Made by a program: the position numbers and the translations under genes
From: Volvox africanus
Taxonomy: Eukaryota; Chlorophyta; Chlorophyceae; Chlamydomonadales; Volvocaceae
Length of the DNA: 64,000 bases
NCBI GenBank assembly: GCA_030268105.1
Contig: BSDZ01000008.1
Coordinates: forward strand, 1,674,001-1,738,000
Direction of reading: 5' to 3'
In this document: positions 48,901 to 58,190 of the stretch, in pieces
Layout of the letters: every line of letters begins with the position of its first letter
Numbering within the stretch: position 1 is the stretch's first letter
Notes under the pieces: generated by a model
Told to the model about the DNA's origin: nothing
Databases searched by the model: none
What the model saw: only the letters and a program-made list of their open reading frames with translations

Positions 48901-51649
48901 TAGGGTATCCGAGACATCGTCACTCAACAGATGTTATTAGCTGCTGGTGTGATGTACGTCACGTCTTCTGGTCTGGCTGCTCTGGCCAGCTGTTTAAGGG
49001 CGGACACACAACGGGGGCAGCTCGGCAGCGAGATAACATGGGGGGCCAGGGGCATGGGCATGGGCGGGGGTAGGGGCAGGGGCAGGGGCAGGGGCAATGC
49101 ATGTACGTCGTTCTACACAGTCGCACCTGCTCGCCCCGCAGCTGCATTGGGTCCATCCGCCAGCCGCACAGCGCCACTTTCAGCGTCGGAGCCTGCGCGG
49201 TGGGCGTTATGTCGGTTGCAAAAGGCGTTACCACTTGCATCAGCAACAGCAGCAGCCGCTAAGGAATGCAACGGTATAACCGCAACCTACACCCAACACC
49301 GCAAGGATACAGGAACAAAGAGTCGCTGGGCTCGAGGTGGTGTCTACTTGAGGCACCATTACAGACACCATGACAGACAGCGCGCCCCATAATGATAGAT
49401 CAGAAAACAACAAAAAACCTGAACGAGAACGGGCCATCTTCTTGTGTATATTGGCTGTACTGCCTGGATACTTCCCTGTTTTCCTCCACGGGGGGCAGGG
49501 GAGAACTCGGAGCGACCGGGTCCGTCGCTTCCTTTCTTTCCTTCATCAGCCAATGTCCCTTCCTCCCATACATATATACCCTGCCCCCTTCCACCACCAC
49601 ATATACACTCTGAAAACCTCCCTCTCCCCTTACTCCCTGGCGAAAACAGACACGCCCAAACTCTACCAATGCTCCCCCTCTCCCTCTCTCCTTCCACACA
49701 GATGTTTGTGGTTTGAATTAATTCGAGTTGTTCTTAAGTAATGAATGAAGCTGAAGTTGATACCCTGGCTCAAAGACTTGTAAAAGCCGTAGGGATAAGT
49801 TTCTAAAGTATATAACCCTAAGTTACGTACTCACACGCATAGGTTAGCGGTTCTGGAGGCGGTGCGAGCTGCTGCGGGTCGTCCCCGGGTTGCCACATCC
49901 ACCGCGTCAGGCTGGTGAAGTGGAGGGCATCGATGGGTGTCCAGAAGGAGTAGTCCGACTTGAGAGGATCCGTCAGACCGCCGCTAAGAACCCCCAGTAT
50001 GTGGTGGTCGGTGAGGTCGTAGATGGGCGCCCCGGACTGCCCGCCCACCGTGTAACACCAGTTGATCGGTTGAACACCCGGTTGGCAGCCATTGCTGGTG
50101 TAGTAGCAATCGTCACCTGCGACAGGATACAGAAGCATCAAAACCAGTAGCAGTCGCAATAGGAGCAGCAGCAGGAGTAGAAATAGGAGTAGCAGTAGCA
50201 ATAAAAAGTGACAGTAGCAATTACCGAAAGGACTAGTCACGACAGAAACGGATGATTAATAAACAACTGCACCTACGTACCATCATAAAGAAAAAAGGCA
50301 TGCATAATGGTTATAAGTGGACGTTACTGCTACTGCTTTCCCGTACTGCTACTGCTACTGCTGCTGCCGCATCAGCAGCATTATTGATGGATGGGTAGCC
50401 GGTTTAGGAGGGCTATTATGTTGCAAGGCACGGGAGGGCTTTAACGGGATGTATGTACCTGTGCGGCACATCGTCCTGCTGGTATGGATATTTAGTAGGG
50501 TACATACAGATACATACAAACATAAGAATATATATTTAAATATCCCGTAAATATATAATTAAATGCACCTGTATGTACCCTATATATACATGAAACAGGA
50601 CGTACATAACGGACATATCTCCCTGTATATCTCACATTGCTGAAAATTGCCGTTATCCTGAATGTAACCGCACGTCTGTGTTTTCGGATAGTCGATCTGC
50701 AAGGGATGGGTTTGTTTGTGTGGGCAGAAGCTGGTTAAGGAGTCCTGAAGATATGATTAGATTGGTTAAGTGCCGGGTGCTTGCAAGGCAAACGTCGCCA
50801 CGCATCGGCGGCTGTCGCCAATTCTACGAGTCCGACACACCGAGACACGAATGACCGAAACACACACACACATACACATACACGTACACACACAGGTACA
50901 CACATATACACATACACACACACATATACCAGGTGATATATAGCAGGGCACATCCCACAAAGCAGGTGTTCGCGCAGTGAAAAACGAGAGCTTGCCGTTA
51001 ATCCAATCTTTCAATGCTTGACATGGATTCTCTCATGCATCCAAATGGCCTGGACCGCACCCTCACCCACGACCCCTGCAGCCAGACCCGGCCACCGACG
51101 CACTAACGGACACACGTACCTGCGCACAGGAATACTTGAGTCCCATGAACGATGATGAGGGGGCCCGCATCCTGATGAGAGCAACATCGAAATAGTTGAC
51201 GCCGTCGCCGTCGGAACTGAGGGGTTGTCCAGGGGGGGCCGGCAGTGGAGGCAAAGCATGCGGCCAACAAATCCACGTCCAGTCCTTTCGGATACAGCGA
51301 TGTATCCCCGTACGCAGTACTGTACCCAAACTCCTGGCTCCACCCCCCCCGTCACAAGGCTTATTTGCCGTATCAATGGCTGGACGGACGCAGGAGCACA
51401 GGAAGTAAAAGCGGCAGCAGTTGTCGTCTCATTTGGCCACCGTCTCATGTATTTTCCCGCAGTATCATAGATGTTCCCCTCTGACTGACCCAAGCTAGTT
51501 CGACACCCATCTCGCCCTGCTTCTCCGACGAGGTAGATATCCAGGCGGCAGAAGAGTGCCGGTGCTGCATATACCATTATAACATATACATGGTATATAC
51601 AGTATAAATACAGTTATATATGTATGTATATATATGTATATGTATTGTA

Positions 51650-51702
<53 letters not shown>

Positions 51703-54700
51703 AGCAGATTAGATCACGGCAGTTCTTTCCCGCGCAGTGTGTTATCCGACGTCGGCAGTTCCCGCAACCCTAAGCCGTTATTACTTTGCAATCAGTAACC
51801 TCATTCACATTTGTTACGACTGACGGTCACAATAACATCCACGTGCGCGGTACCTGGGATATTCCACTCGGTAGAAAGTGAAGTGCACGTGGTTGTAGGA
51901 ACCCAGCGGGATTGTGTTGCCAATCTGCCCGCGGCCAGCGGAGGAAGATGTTTCAGAACAGCAGCAGCAGCAGCAGCAGCAGCAATGGCAGCAGCAGCGG
52001 AAGCAGAAGTTACAACATCGCCAGGACGACAGAAATATCCTATCACCAACAGCAAGTGTGTTAAACAGAATGATGCCCCATGGGGCGTCAACGGGCAGCA
52101 GACCTCTATCTGCCAGAACGTTTTGAAGGGGAGCGATTGCGGAGTGAAACCGCAAGGGAGGGAAGGTGCGCAGAAGAGGAGGCCACCGCTGACGGTGAAT
52201 CCATCGATCACCGTGCGTGAGCGTTACTGAAGGACACCTAGGTTTTCTTTCTTCCTTTCGATCCATCCATCTATCTATACCTATCCATCCATTCATCTTG
52301 ATAACCTTCCCTTCGAAACCCCTTTACCTTCCCAGGCTCGAATATGAAGTCGCGGGACTCGACGCTGGTGCCGATGTCGAAGACGCAATGAGCAGCGGTC
52401 AGTACGTCGTACGGTGTAACCCACGTGCCTGTCGATCGGTACGTCAGGGCGACGATATGAGAGGAAAATGCATTGCAATCAAAGATTAGATTGCATACAT
52501 GGCATAAACAGGTGGCATCGTGCATTACGCCAGGAAGTAAGGGACGATTACCGTGTATGTGTGTATGTATGTATGTGTGTATGTATGTGTGTATGTATGT
52601 ATGTATGGCTGAGCTATTTTCTTCTGTGGCGGCGTCACCTGAGTGACCAAGCCACACAAGGGACTGCTTTCCTAGTGACGGGGCCCCACTTTCCTAGTGA
52701 CACACCATTTTCAGGAAACGAGGGAGAGCAGGGAGGTCCGCCCCCTGCTAAATACCCAAAGTCCGTATCCCAGCCGAGCAAAAGCAGGGACCTGAAATTT
52801 TGACCCCTGGCTGATACTCCGGTCGCAGCAACTGCGACTAAATGTGAGCAGATTTCTCATGCTCTGTTGGCTGATATCGATTTCTTCAATACTGCTGGCA
52901 GTTTCGTTCAGTGTCCAGGAGTGAGAGGTACGACTTCCGGCCATGTTCTGTAGTTGCCCGCTGCCACAGCAACCTTGCTTGGCGCGGGCCGCCGAGGTAC
53001 GTACGGCAAGTACGGAATATTCCTGTTTGCTGTTCCTGCAGTGGCAGAATCTGCTGCTGCTGCCGCCATCATGTTGGGATCATTTCAGTTCGATTTCAGG
53101 ACGCGCCGCCAAAGAGGCGGCGCAAATACTTTCCGTTACGGCCCCAGGTGCAGGAGCAGGTAAAGCACCCTTGCGCGAGTTCACGTCAGCAGCAGCCGAC
53201 GCGGAAGTAGAGGCCTAAACGTAAGCAGTAACTACAGCTAGCTCCAGTCTGTTCAAATACTTATCTCTATAGTTCCATGCCCAAGTCGCCCTTGCGGTAT
53301 GTAAAGCCGCCTCACCTGTACACAAGTACCGCACGTTATTTGATCGGAAACTCAACTGCCCGATGACGCTATGCGGCCAGAGGCGTACATCGGCCCGGTA
53401 GCTGTCGTCTATGAGCCGCCGCCGCCGCTGCTGCTGCTGCCGCATTTGCTGCAGCTGACGTGGCAGTAGCATCTCCAGAGTCTTTCGCCGCCGTTGAGAA
53501 CTACCGCTATGGCTATCATGACTGTAACCGCCGACCCCACCACCCAGCTCTACATCACGGTTGTTTGCATTCGTCTCCCCGAAGCCATAGCCACTGCCAG
53601 ACGCTTCCGCATCGTCAGCTAGCAGTGGCAAATAACTTCTTAGAGGATATGACCAGCGGTCCTGCAGCTGCTGCTCTTGCAGATGCAGCTGGCGACGACG
53701 GCTTCCAGCTTCCCCGTTGATGGTGGTGGTGGTAGAAGCACCGGACGCTGGGGCATTGCTGCTACTGAAACCATTATCAACCTTGGTCTCCGTTTTACCG
53801 CTGACAGGTAGATTTGACACGTCGACTTCTAATGGAACAAGTTGCATGTACACCGCGCCGTCAGTGCTAACCCGTACTGCACGGATTTTCAGGCGCCGTC
53901 CAGTCGGTTGCGGTCCCTGCCCCTGGCCAGTACAGCTACTACTAGTACTACTGCTTTTGCTAGTGCTGTTGCCGCAGTCGTTACCTCCTCTCGAAGATAC
54001 GGCCGAGGCTGCAGCACTGCGGGGGGGCCTTTAAGCGAGGGGAACGCGGAGGAACGCGGAACGGCAGGAAGGGCGGGGTCAGCAAAAGATCGAAAAATGG
54101 CATTTTAGAAAAGGCCGTTTGCTGCACCGATGACTTCATGGACCATGCGGCTGGGAAGCTGGGAAGCTGGGAAGCAACAACGTTCCTTTCGTTCCTTTCC
54201 AACAATTCATTTCGATCTCCGTTCTTATCTGCACCATCTGCGTGTATCCCCCGTTCTTTAATCTTCTCTCCGTGTGTGATAATCATTGCAACACCGGATT
54301 ATACATTTCGGGCGCAGGATTGGCGAAAATGTATAAATACATGCTAGTTCCTGACGAGGACGAGGACCTAGACATAGCCTTACCGGACACTGCTGACATA
54401 ATATGTCGACCGTTTGGCGCTGGGTCCTGAAGTCGTGATTTTCACGTGGCCGGTATATGAGAAGCCCTCATGCACGTAACGCGTGACGACATCGTCAATG
54501 CTGCTGCTCGTGCCACCACCACCATCACCACCACCACCATTGTCGTCGTTGCCGTATTCAGAGCTTGTCCTTTTCGAGGACATCGCCCTGCGCGTCTGTG
54601 CGGAGGTTCCACCAGTACCAGTAGTGCTACCGCCGCCGTCAGCTCCGAATTGTGGCGTTAGGCGCCCAGCTAAGGGATCAGAATCTGTAATGAGGGGACA

Positions 54701-55482
54701 AGAATCATCGACAATGAAAGATTGATACACGCCATCAATTGCAGAAGGAAGTGTGTACACGGCATGTGCTCACGTAATGCCTATGATCTTGAGAGAATTG
54801 AATGGTGCAGAGTGGTCGTAGGTTGATGAGGGTTTTTTCAGTTAAGGGGGGTTTTGAAGATAACGAAGGGAGTTGCACGCGCAATCAAACAAGGCTTTTG
54901 TTCTTCTTCCAGGGAAGTACACATAATGCGTTTTAGCGATGATGTTGCAGCAACCTCTACCAGAATCCCCAAAGCGGACCATATGAGGTGAATCCGCATA
55001 GCTTCTTGTCATGTTCCCCTGGTCGGATAGCAGCACACGAATTATTATTGCATATGGCCAGCGCCTTGCAACGCGGCGCACCGTGTCAGCAAACTTCATA
55101 TCTGTTTCATATAATTTAGAAGTTAAAGTAGTATTGTGTAATCCTTCTGGCGATTAACGCAGAGATAAGAGGATAAGAGGATTTGAAATAAGAGGATTTC
55201 GGCAGCTGACCAGGTCGTCTGGTCCGCAACTAGTCAGTCTACCCAATGATCGCGGAAAAGAGGCCGAACCTTACCGTCACATACTCCAACAGTTGATACA
55301 TTAAGGCCTTGGCAACTTGCAAAGCAGGCAGATGGAAGTGTAAGCCCAGTCGTCGTGCAGACGGGCTCGAAGTCGAGCTCAGAACAAGGTTCGCAACTTT
55401 GCGTTTGTTCTTTAGTGTGTACTAACAGCACCGATGGCAGCACCAGTGCTAATAAGAGAAGGGCTTGGTATTCTGCCATCAT
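35867..55482 (-). CDS. Gene C: secreted Kazal / serine protease / 7x SRCR / Pro-rich protein
   Basis: Exons: 55275-55482, 54384-54768, 53316-54016, 52328-52428, 51854-51924, 51120-51216, 50636-50696, 49835-50116, 49127-49192, 48500-48578, 48244-48348, 47487-47635, 47009-47096, 46506-46650, 45878-46031, 45272-45466, 44705-44881, 43971-44106, 43408-43441, 42717-42853, 42171-42253, 41510-41607, 41098-41144, 40335-40502, 38472-40063, 38024-38174, 37461-37660, 37142-37183, 36833-36971, 36198-36395, 35867-35945. They total 6168 nt, or 2055 residues plus TAG, in one frame. The start is the ATG at 55482 (two Met codons) before a Leu-rich signal peptide; an in-frame TTG lies upstream at 55497. Domains follow the same order as gene B: Kazal in exon 1, protease ~400-635 (His445, Asp499, Ser569), SRCR1-5 ~636-1265, Pro-rich ~1270-1786, SRCR6-7 1787-2055. 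Every intron position matches gene B, so the two are tandem duplicates. Confidence 0.87.
37142..38174 (-). CDS. Gene C exons 26-28: SRCR domain 6
   Basis: Exons 38024-38174, 37461-37660 and 37142-37183 encode GGIRLAGSVADGAGMLQFC, GDDGTGFLKWGSVC, MMVCK/VLGYKDG (phase-2 intron), MVCAATPNFMGDC, CTHRADV and AVACGGPKPIKQYGC. Exon 26 is 151 nt in both genes. Confidence 0.83.
38472..40063 (-). CDS. Gene C exon 25: Pro-rich rod
   Basis: A 1592-nt exon (530 codons) completes SRCR5 and then encodes about 520 residues dominated by Pro with Ser, Ala and Leu. It contains recurring units with LPPSPTPPNVPLPP and PPPAPPPAP repeats. The DNA shows in-frame tandem copies at 39083, 39290 and 39494, spaced 207 and 204 bp. 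It ends PLLEPC at a GTAAGT donor. Likely a hydroxyproline-type extracellular rod, longer than its counterpart in gene B. Confidence 0.88.
39083..39620. repeat. In-frame tandem duplications inside gene C Pro-rich exon
   Basis: The landmark TTAGGAGGGGTTGGCG begins at 39083, 39290 and 39494, giving units of 207 and 204 bp, both multiples of three. GGTGGAGCA sub-repeats vary in number between units. Confidence 0.9.
40335..41607 (-). CDS. Gene C exons 22-24: SRCR domain 5
   Basis: Exons 41510-41607, 41098-41144 and 40335-40502 encode PGQVRLMDSIG, LQICLNGRWGTV, VCNRGFGLDDARVACR/HFGFVSG (phase-2 intron), LSCTGKEDRLTLC and CTHA. The domain finishes (MDVSLRC) at the start of the next exon. Lengths of exons 22 and 23 are the same as in gene B. 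Confidence 0.85.
41787..41990 (+). repeat. ~200-bp dispersed repeat, copy 2 (gene C intron 21)
   Basis: Second copy, in a different intron (between exons 21 and 22 of gene C). The copies therefore arose by separate insertion or transfer, not by duplication of the host gene. Confidence 0.9.
42171..44106 (-). CDS. Gene C exons 18-21: SRCR domain 4
   Basis: Exons 43971-44106, 43408-43441, 42717-42853 and 42171-42253 encode YELRLRGGTTNSTGRLEVC, RWGTFCRYGF, AVACR/QLGFGTG (phase-2 intron), ISCAGNESSLREC, CNTH and DNDVGIQC, then a PRPPPPP tail ending at a GTAGGT donor. Exons 18, 19 and 21 (136, 34 and 83 nt) have the same lengths as in gene B. Confidence 0.83.
42899..42958. repeat. Degenerate TTTTAGGG telomere-like run (gene C intron 19)
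   Basis: CGTTAGGGTTTTAGGTTAGA, then GTTTTAGGGGCATAGGGTTT and GAGGGTTTTAG, directly beside exon 20 of gene C. Confidence 0.75.
44705..45466 (-). CDS. Gene C exons 16-17: SRCR domain 3
   Basis: Exon 16 (45272-45466) encodes SGALRLIGPYASAANVSMG, GRLEVCYMGQWGAVC and AVACRQLGFKAG without the usual internal intron. Exon 17 (44705-44881) adds PIWMSAVDCS, CGFWGMEDTGC and GVQCT. The CxFWGMEDxxC motif is shared with gene B and marks this domain as a variant of the SRCR fold with extra cysteines. Confidence 0.86.
45629..45694 (+). repeat. Copy 7 of ~90-bp dispersed repeat (gene C intron 15)
   Basis: CCGGTCAGCAAGGCCCC, then GGGCAAGTCGCCCACATAC and AGTGTATCAACC. Confidence 0.75.
45878..47096 (-). CDS. 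Gene C exons 13-15: SRCR domain 2
   Basis: Exons 47009-47096, 46506-46650 and 45878-46031 encode [60 protein letters not shown] and [11 protein letters not shown], then a short tail to a T|GTGAGT donor. Exons 13 and 14 (88 and 145 nt) match gene B in length. Confidence 0.88.
46220..46310 (-). repeat. Copy 8 of ~90-bp dispersed repeat (gene C intron 14)
   Basis: Nearly full-length reverse copy: GGTGTTACAC, TGTGGGCGACC, AAGGACAAGCACCGGGGCCC, TGACCGGGCCGCCGAACC. Confidence 0.85.
46719..46752. repeat. GGCAGT hexamer tract (gene C intron 13)
   Basis: About five GGCAGT units with flanking imperfect copies. Confidence 0.85.
47487..49192 (-). CDS. Gene C exons 9-12: SRCR domain 1
   Basis: Exons 49127-49192, 48500-48578, 48244-48348 and 47487-47635 encode [42 protein letters not shown] (phase-2 intron), ACEGTEER and SLGDC. 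Exon 12 is 93 nt longer than in gene B, adding about 31 residues (VYCDDDLEVSC, ADVTSAAATG) with two extra cysteines. Confidence 0.83.
47798..47860. repeat. GGAGTATGTGT 11-bp repeat (gene C intron 11)
   Basis: Five to six units of 11 bp, the last ones changed to GGAGTATGTAA. Confidence 0.9.
48818..48912. repeat. 19-bp minisatellite (gene C intron 9)
   Basis: Five diverged 19-bp units, each starting GTACG and ending near GTATCTWT or GGTATCC. Confidence 0.85.
49835..52428 (-). CDS. Gene C exons 4-8: trypsin-fold serine protease domain
   Basis: Exons 52328-52428, 51854-51924, 51120-51216, 50636-50696 and 49835-50116. The triad motifs are VLTAAHCVFD (His445), NYFDVALIRM (Asp499) and GQSGAPIYD (Ser569). 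Further conserved stretches shared with gene B are [31 protein letters not shown] and HFTSLTRWMWQPG. Conserved cysteines suggest a disulfide-stabilised extracellular enzyme. The domain ends in a short Pro-rich tail before the first SRCR. All catalytic residues are intact. Confidence 0.88.
51653..51699. repeat. TA dinucleotide tract (gene C intron 5)
   Basis: More than twenty TA units beside other TATG-rich sequence. Confidence 0.95.
52553..52610. repeat. GTAT/GT tract (gene C intron 3)
   Basis: GTATGTGTGTATGTATG-type repeat between exons 3 and 4 of gene C. Confidence 0.9.
53316..55482 (-). CDS. Gene C exons 1-3: signal peptide, Kazal module, linker
   Basis: Exon 1 (55275-55482) encodes MMAEYQALLLLALVLPS, a signal peptide, then a six-cysteine Kazal-like module (CEPC...EPVCTTTG...CFASC...C). 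Exon 2 (54384-54768) holds the conserved YVHEGFSYTGHVKI block, preceded by a Ser/Thr/Gly-rich stretch. Exon 3 (53316-54016) opens with a Ser-rich run, then RAVRVSTDGAVYMQL, several Gln-rich tracts, and RRRRLIDDSYRADV at the junction to the protease. The linker is poorly conserved between paralogues except for these blocks. Confidence 0.85.
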
Positions 55483-58190
55483 TCTGAACCATCGCAAGTA
55501 GGATCAAGATATGCCAACCATATTGTAAGCCAATAATATCATTAACCCTTCTAGAACTATTATGTCCGGAATGCAAGCTGAGTGTGACAGAAACTAATAC
55601 CTAAATATAGTCGCTATACGGCAGGTGAGGAAGGCAGATGGTGGACTTCGCTACCGATATATATATAATCGATAAAGCCAAATGTATGTGGAAATAATTT
55701 AAATTTTAGAATGTTGTACATCTTTAAAATAAACATACTGTTGTCGAATGCCGAAATGGCTACGATGCTACCCTAACCCCCAAACATAATTAATATCGTA
55801 CCTAAGGCTGGAAGATCACGTACACGGGTAGACATGTACCTTCTGGGTCGAAAAGAATGCTTCGACGTCGCAAGCTAAAGTGTGCGCACTTTGTGATTTC
55901 CCAAACGAGAAAGTAAGGTAAAAATGCGGCAACAAATACGAGATTAAAAGCCGTGAAACAGCTCAAGAACTTAATACCATTATACCATCTTTACTTTTTT
56001 GTGGATCCTGCTTTGTAAGTCTCCATGACTCACATGCGAATCGAGGTGATAAAGGAACGTCCTATAACGATCGTCAAGACGTGCGGAATACTGATCCAAA
56101 CTCACACCCCCGTTTCCCGCCAGAAGTACGGTAACCTTTAGTTATCGGGGGCCGGCAAGGGGTTAGAGGTTAATGTGATCTAATTATTAGGGTTTGCAAA
56201 ATCCTATGATATCCCCTTACCCTGCGACTGCCTACTGCCACTGCTTGGGCGTGAACCTTCAAGTCAAAGTTTTGTCCAAAGTCCATACGCAGTTAAGATC
56301 GTGCGGTGCGAAAGGGTGCTTAGGGTTTTTATGCACCAAATGGGGTCCTCCAGAGGGCGTTGGGTGTCAGGAATACAGAAAACCATTTTAAATTAGTCAA
56401 GCTTCCGCGTCGGCGGTTCCCGCATACCTCCGCAGCAGTCACTCCCACCCTACCTCCCCATTTTCCTGGAGTCGAGAGTCACGGACAGCCGATACATATA
56501 CCAGGTACAACCGACAATTATTACGAAGCCACGACAGCCCGTCCCAACAATTTTCAGCTCACCCTTTCGAGCTGATATAGCTGTTATAGACCCGGTCTAT
56601 CCGCACGTACTCGTGGCTTTACAGTTGCACAATCACCAAACGGTTATTTTACGATATTTTCCACTGTGCAACGGACGGTGGCGAGAGGGTGATGAGAGCA
56701 ACTGCGTCCATATTTTTCCCGCCCTTTTCCTTCGCCTCGCCTCACAGCCCGATTCCAGACGATAATGCTGGCGAAGAGGATGCTGGTTGCTTACTGCATA
56801 CCAGTTAGACTTTAAGACGGTTAATTATGGTAATATACAATATGAGTTTACACATCGGCAGACCCTACAAGGCGACGGCTCAACTTCTTTAGTCAGCGCC
56901 ATTCGCTCTGTATCGATCGTTTGCTTTCGTTCGACCACGACAGCAACCATTCTGCGAACGCACATCGGATGCATGGGTTCGCGATTTGCGGCAGCCGCAT
57001 TCAGATCGCTTCCAATTGTTCATATGTATGCATGCTTATTACGCTCTCCGTCTTTATTTATAAGGCAGATGGCAATCCGTTCACTTGGCACGGTTCTACC
57101 TTACCGGGCCTCAAAGGGCAACTTGCTGCTAAAACATTTTAGCAGCCCAATCCATTCAATCCAAGGGCCTCTAGGAAATCCGCCCTTTTCGCCGCTTACA
57201 TCCATCGCCCTCATTCCCTCCATCCCATCTCACCTCCCCACACTCATGTCCCGAATGGAATACCCAAAGAAATCCCACAACACCACACATGCTGCTCTGC
57301 TCTCACACAAAGTATCTGTCTCCTTCAAAATCATACGGTAGCCACATCCCGCACTTGAGCATGTCAAAGCTGCCAGCGGGTGTCAGCCCTTCCGAGACCT
57401 GGAACATCCTTGCGTCTCCAACTGGACGATATATCATCATATTCTAATTAGCATGTCATGTGTCTGGTTTCAAGCTTAACCGGTGTTTTTCGCAAAAGGA
57501 ATGTTTAACCTGAGAGATTTAATTGACGCTTTCAATATGTTGCTGACTCGTGTGGCCAGTACATGCCCTCTTTCGAATCGTGCCGCCAGATAGAAGATGT
57601 CGGGGAGAAACGCCCCAGCGCCGCATGGGAGGAGGACCATCAGAGGGACAAAGACTCCAAGCAGCATTCACGACCCTTTGTCGCAAGCCACCCCGAAATC
57701 AGTGAAAATGTGCTTACCAACCCACCAACCAATATTCCTCGCGATTCCGTAACAAGCAACCGAGGTTCTCCATCCCTTCGTTTATTTAGTCTCTCCTCTT
57801 TCTTCTTCCTCAGTTGGCTCCTTAGCTTCTTTTAAAATGCTGCGACTGACCTTGCGCCTGCTGCCTTCTGCCGCTCCTTTATTATCCGCTGCAAATGCTG
57901 CCTCTTCCTTTCTTGCCTCTTCCATCCAAACCCTCATGATTCCGTCCGTGTTTACAGCCTTTAATAATGCAGTTTCCAAACTCGTAGCCTCACATATAAA
58001 ACAGCGTGGGCCAGCCCGCAGGCGTGGGCCAGCATCATACGCACAATGCACACGGCTGGATAGAAAACACATCACCACTACCACCACAACCACAACCTAC
58101 CACTGCCAGGCTGGTACGACAAACCCGGATCCCCCGACCCGGGAGAAATCTCCCCCCCCGGTCCGATGCAGCAGCTGTTCGTACGGTCCT
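55483..58190. other. Intergenic spacer between gene C and the PfkB gene
   Basis: About 2.7 kb, comprising the upstream region of gene C and the 3' region of the kinase gene. Apart from the TGTAA near 57952 nothing is recognised. A 184-codon plus-strand frame at 56787-57341 starts from a non-ATG codon and shows no domain. Confidence 0.55.
57952..57956 (-). other. Possible TGTAA poly(A) signal of the PfkB gene
   Basis: TGTAA on the minus strand lies about 235 nt past the stop codon at 58191. TGTAA is the usual polyadenylation signal in Chlamydomonas-type algae. Position and strand fit, but a five-base match can be chance. Confidence 0.35.

Noticed and set aside
48818..48912. Regular short repeats that might suggest a CRISPR-like array
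   Set aside because: Units are contiguous and diverged with no unique spacers, in an intron of a eukaryotic gene.
56787..57341. 184-codon plus-strand frame
   Set aside because: Starts from a non-ATG codon, shows no recognisable domain and has no splice partners; probably chance.
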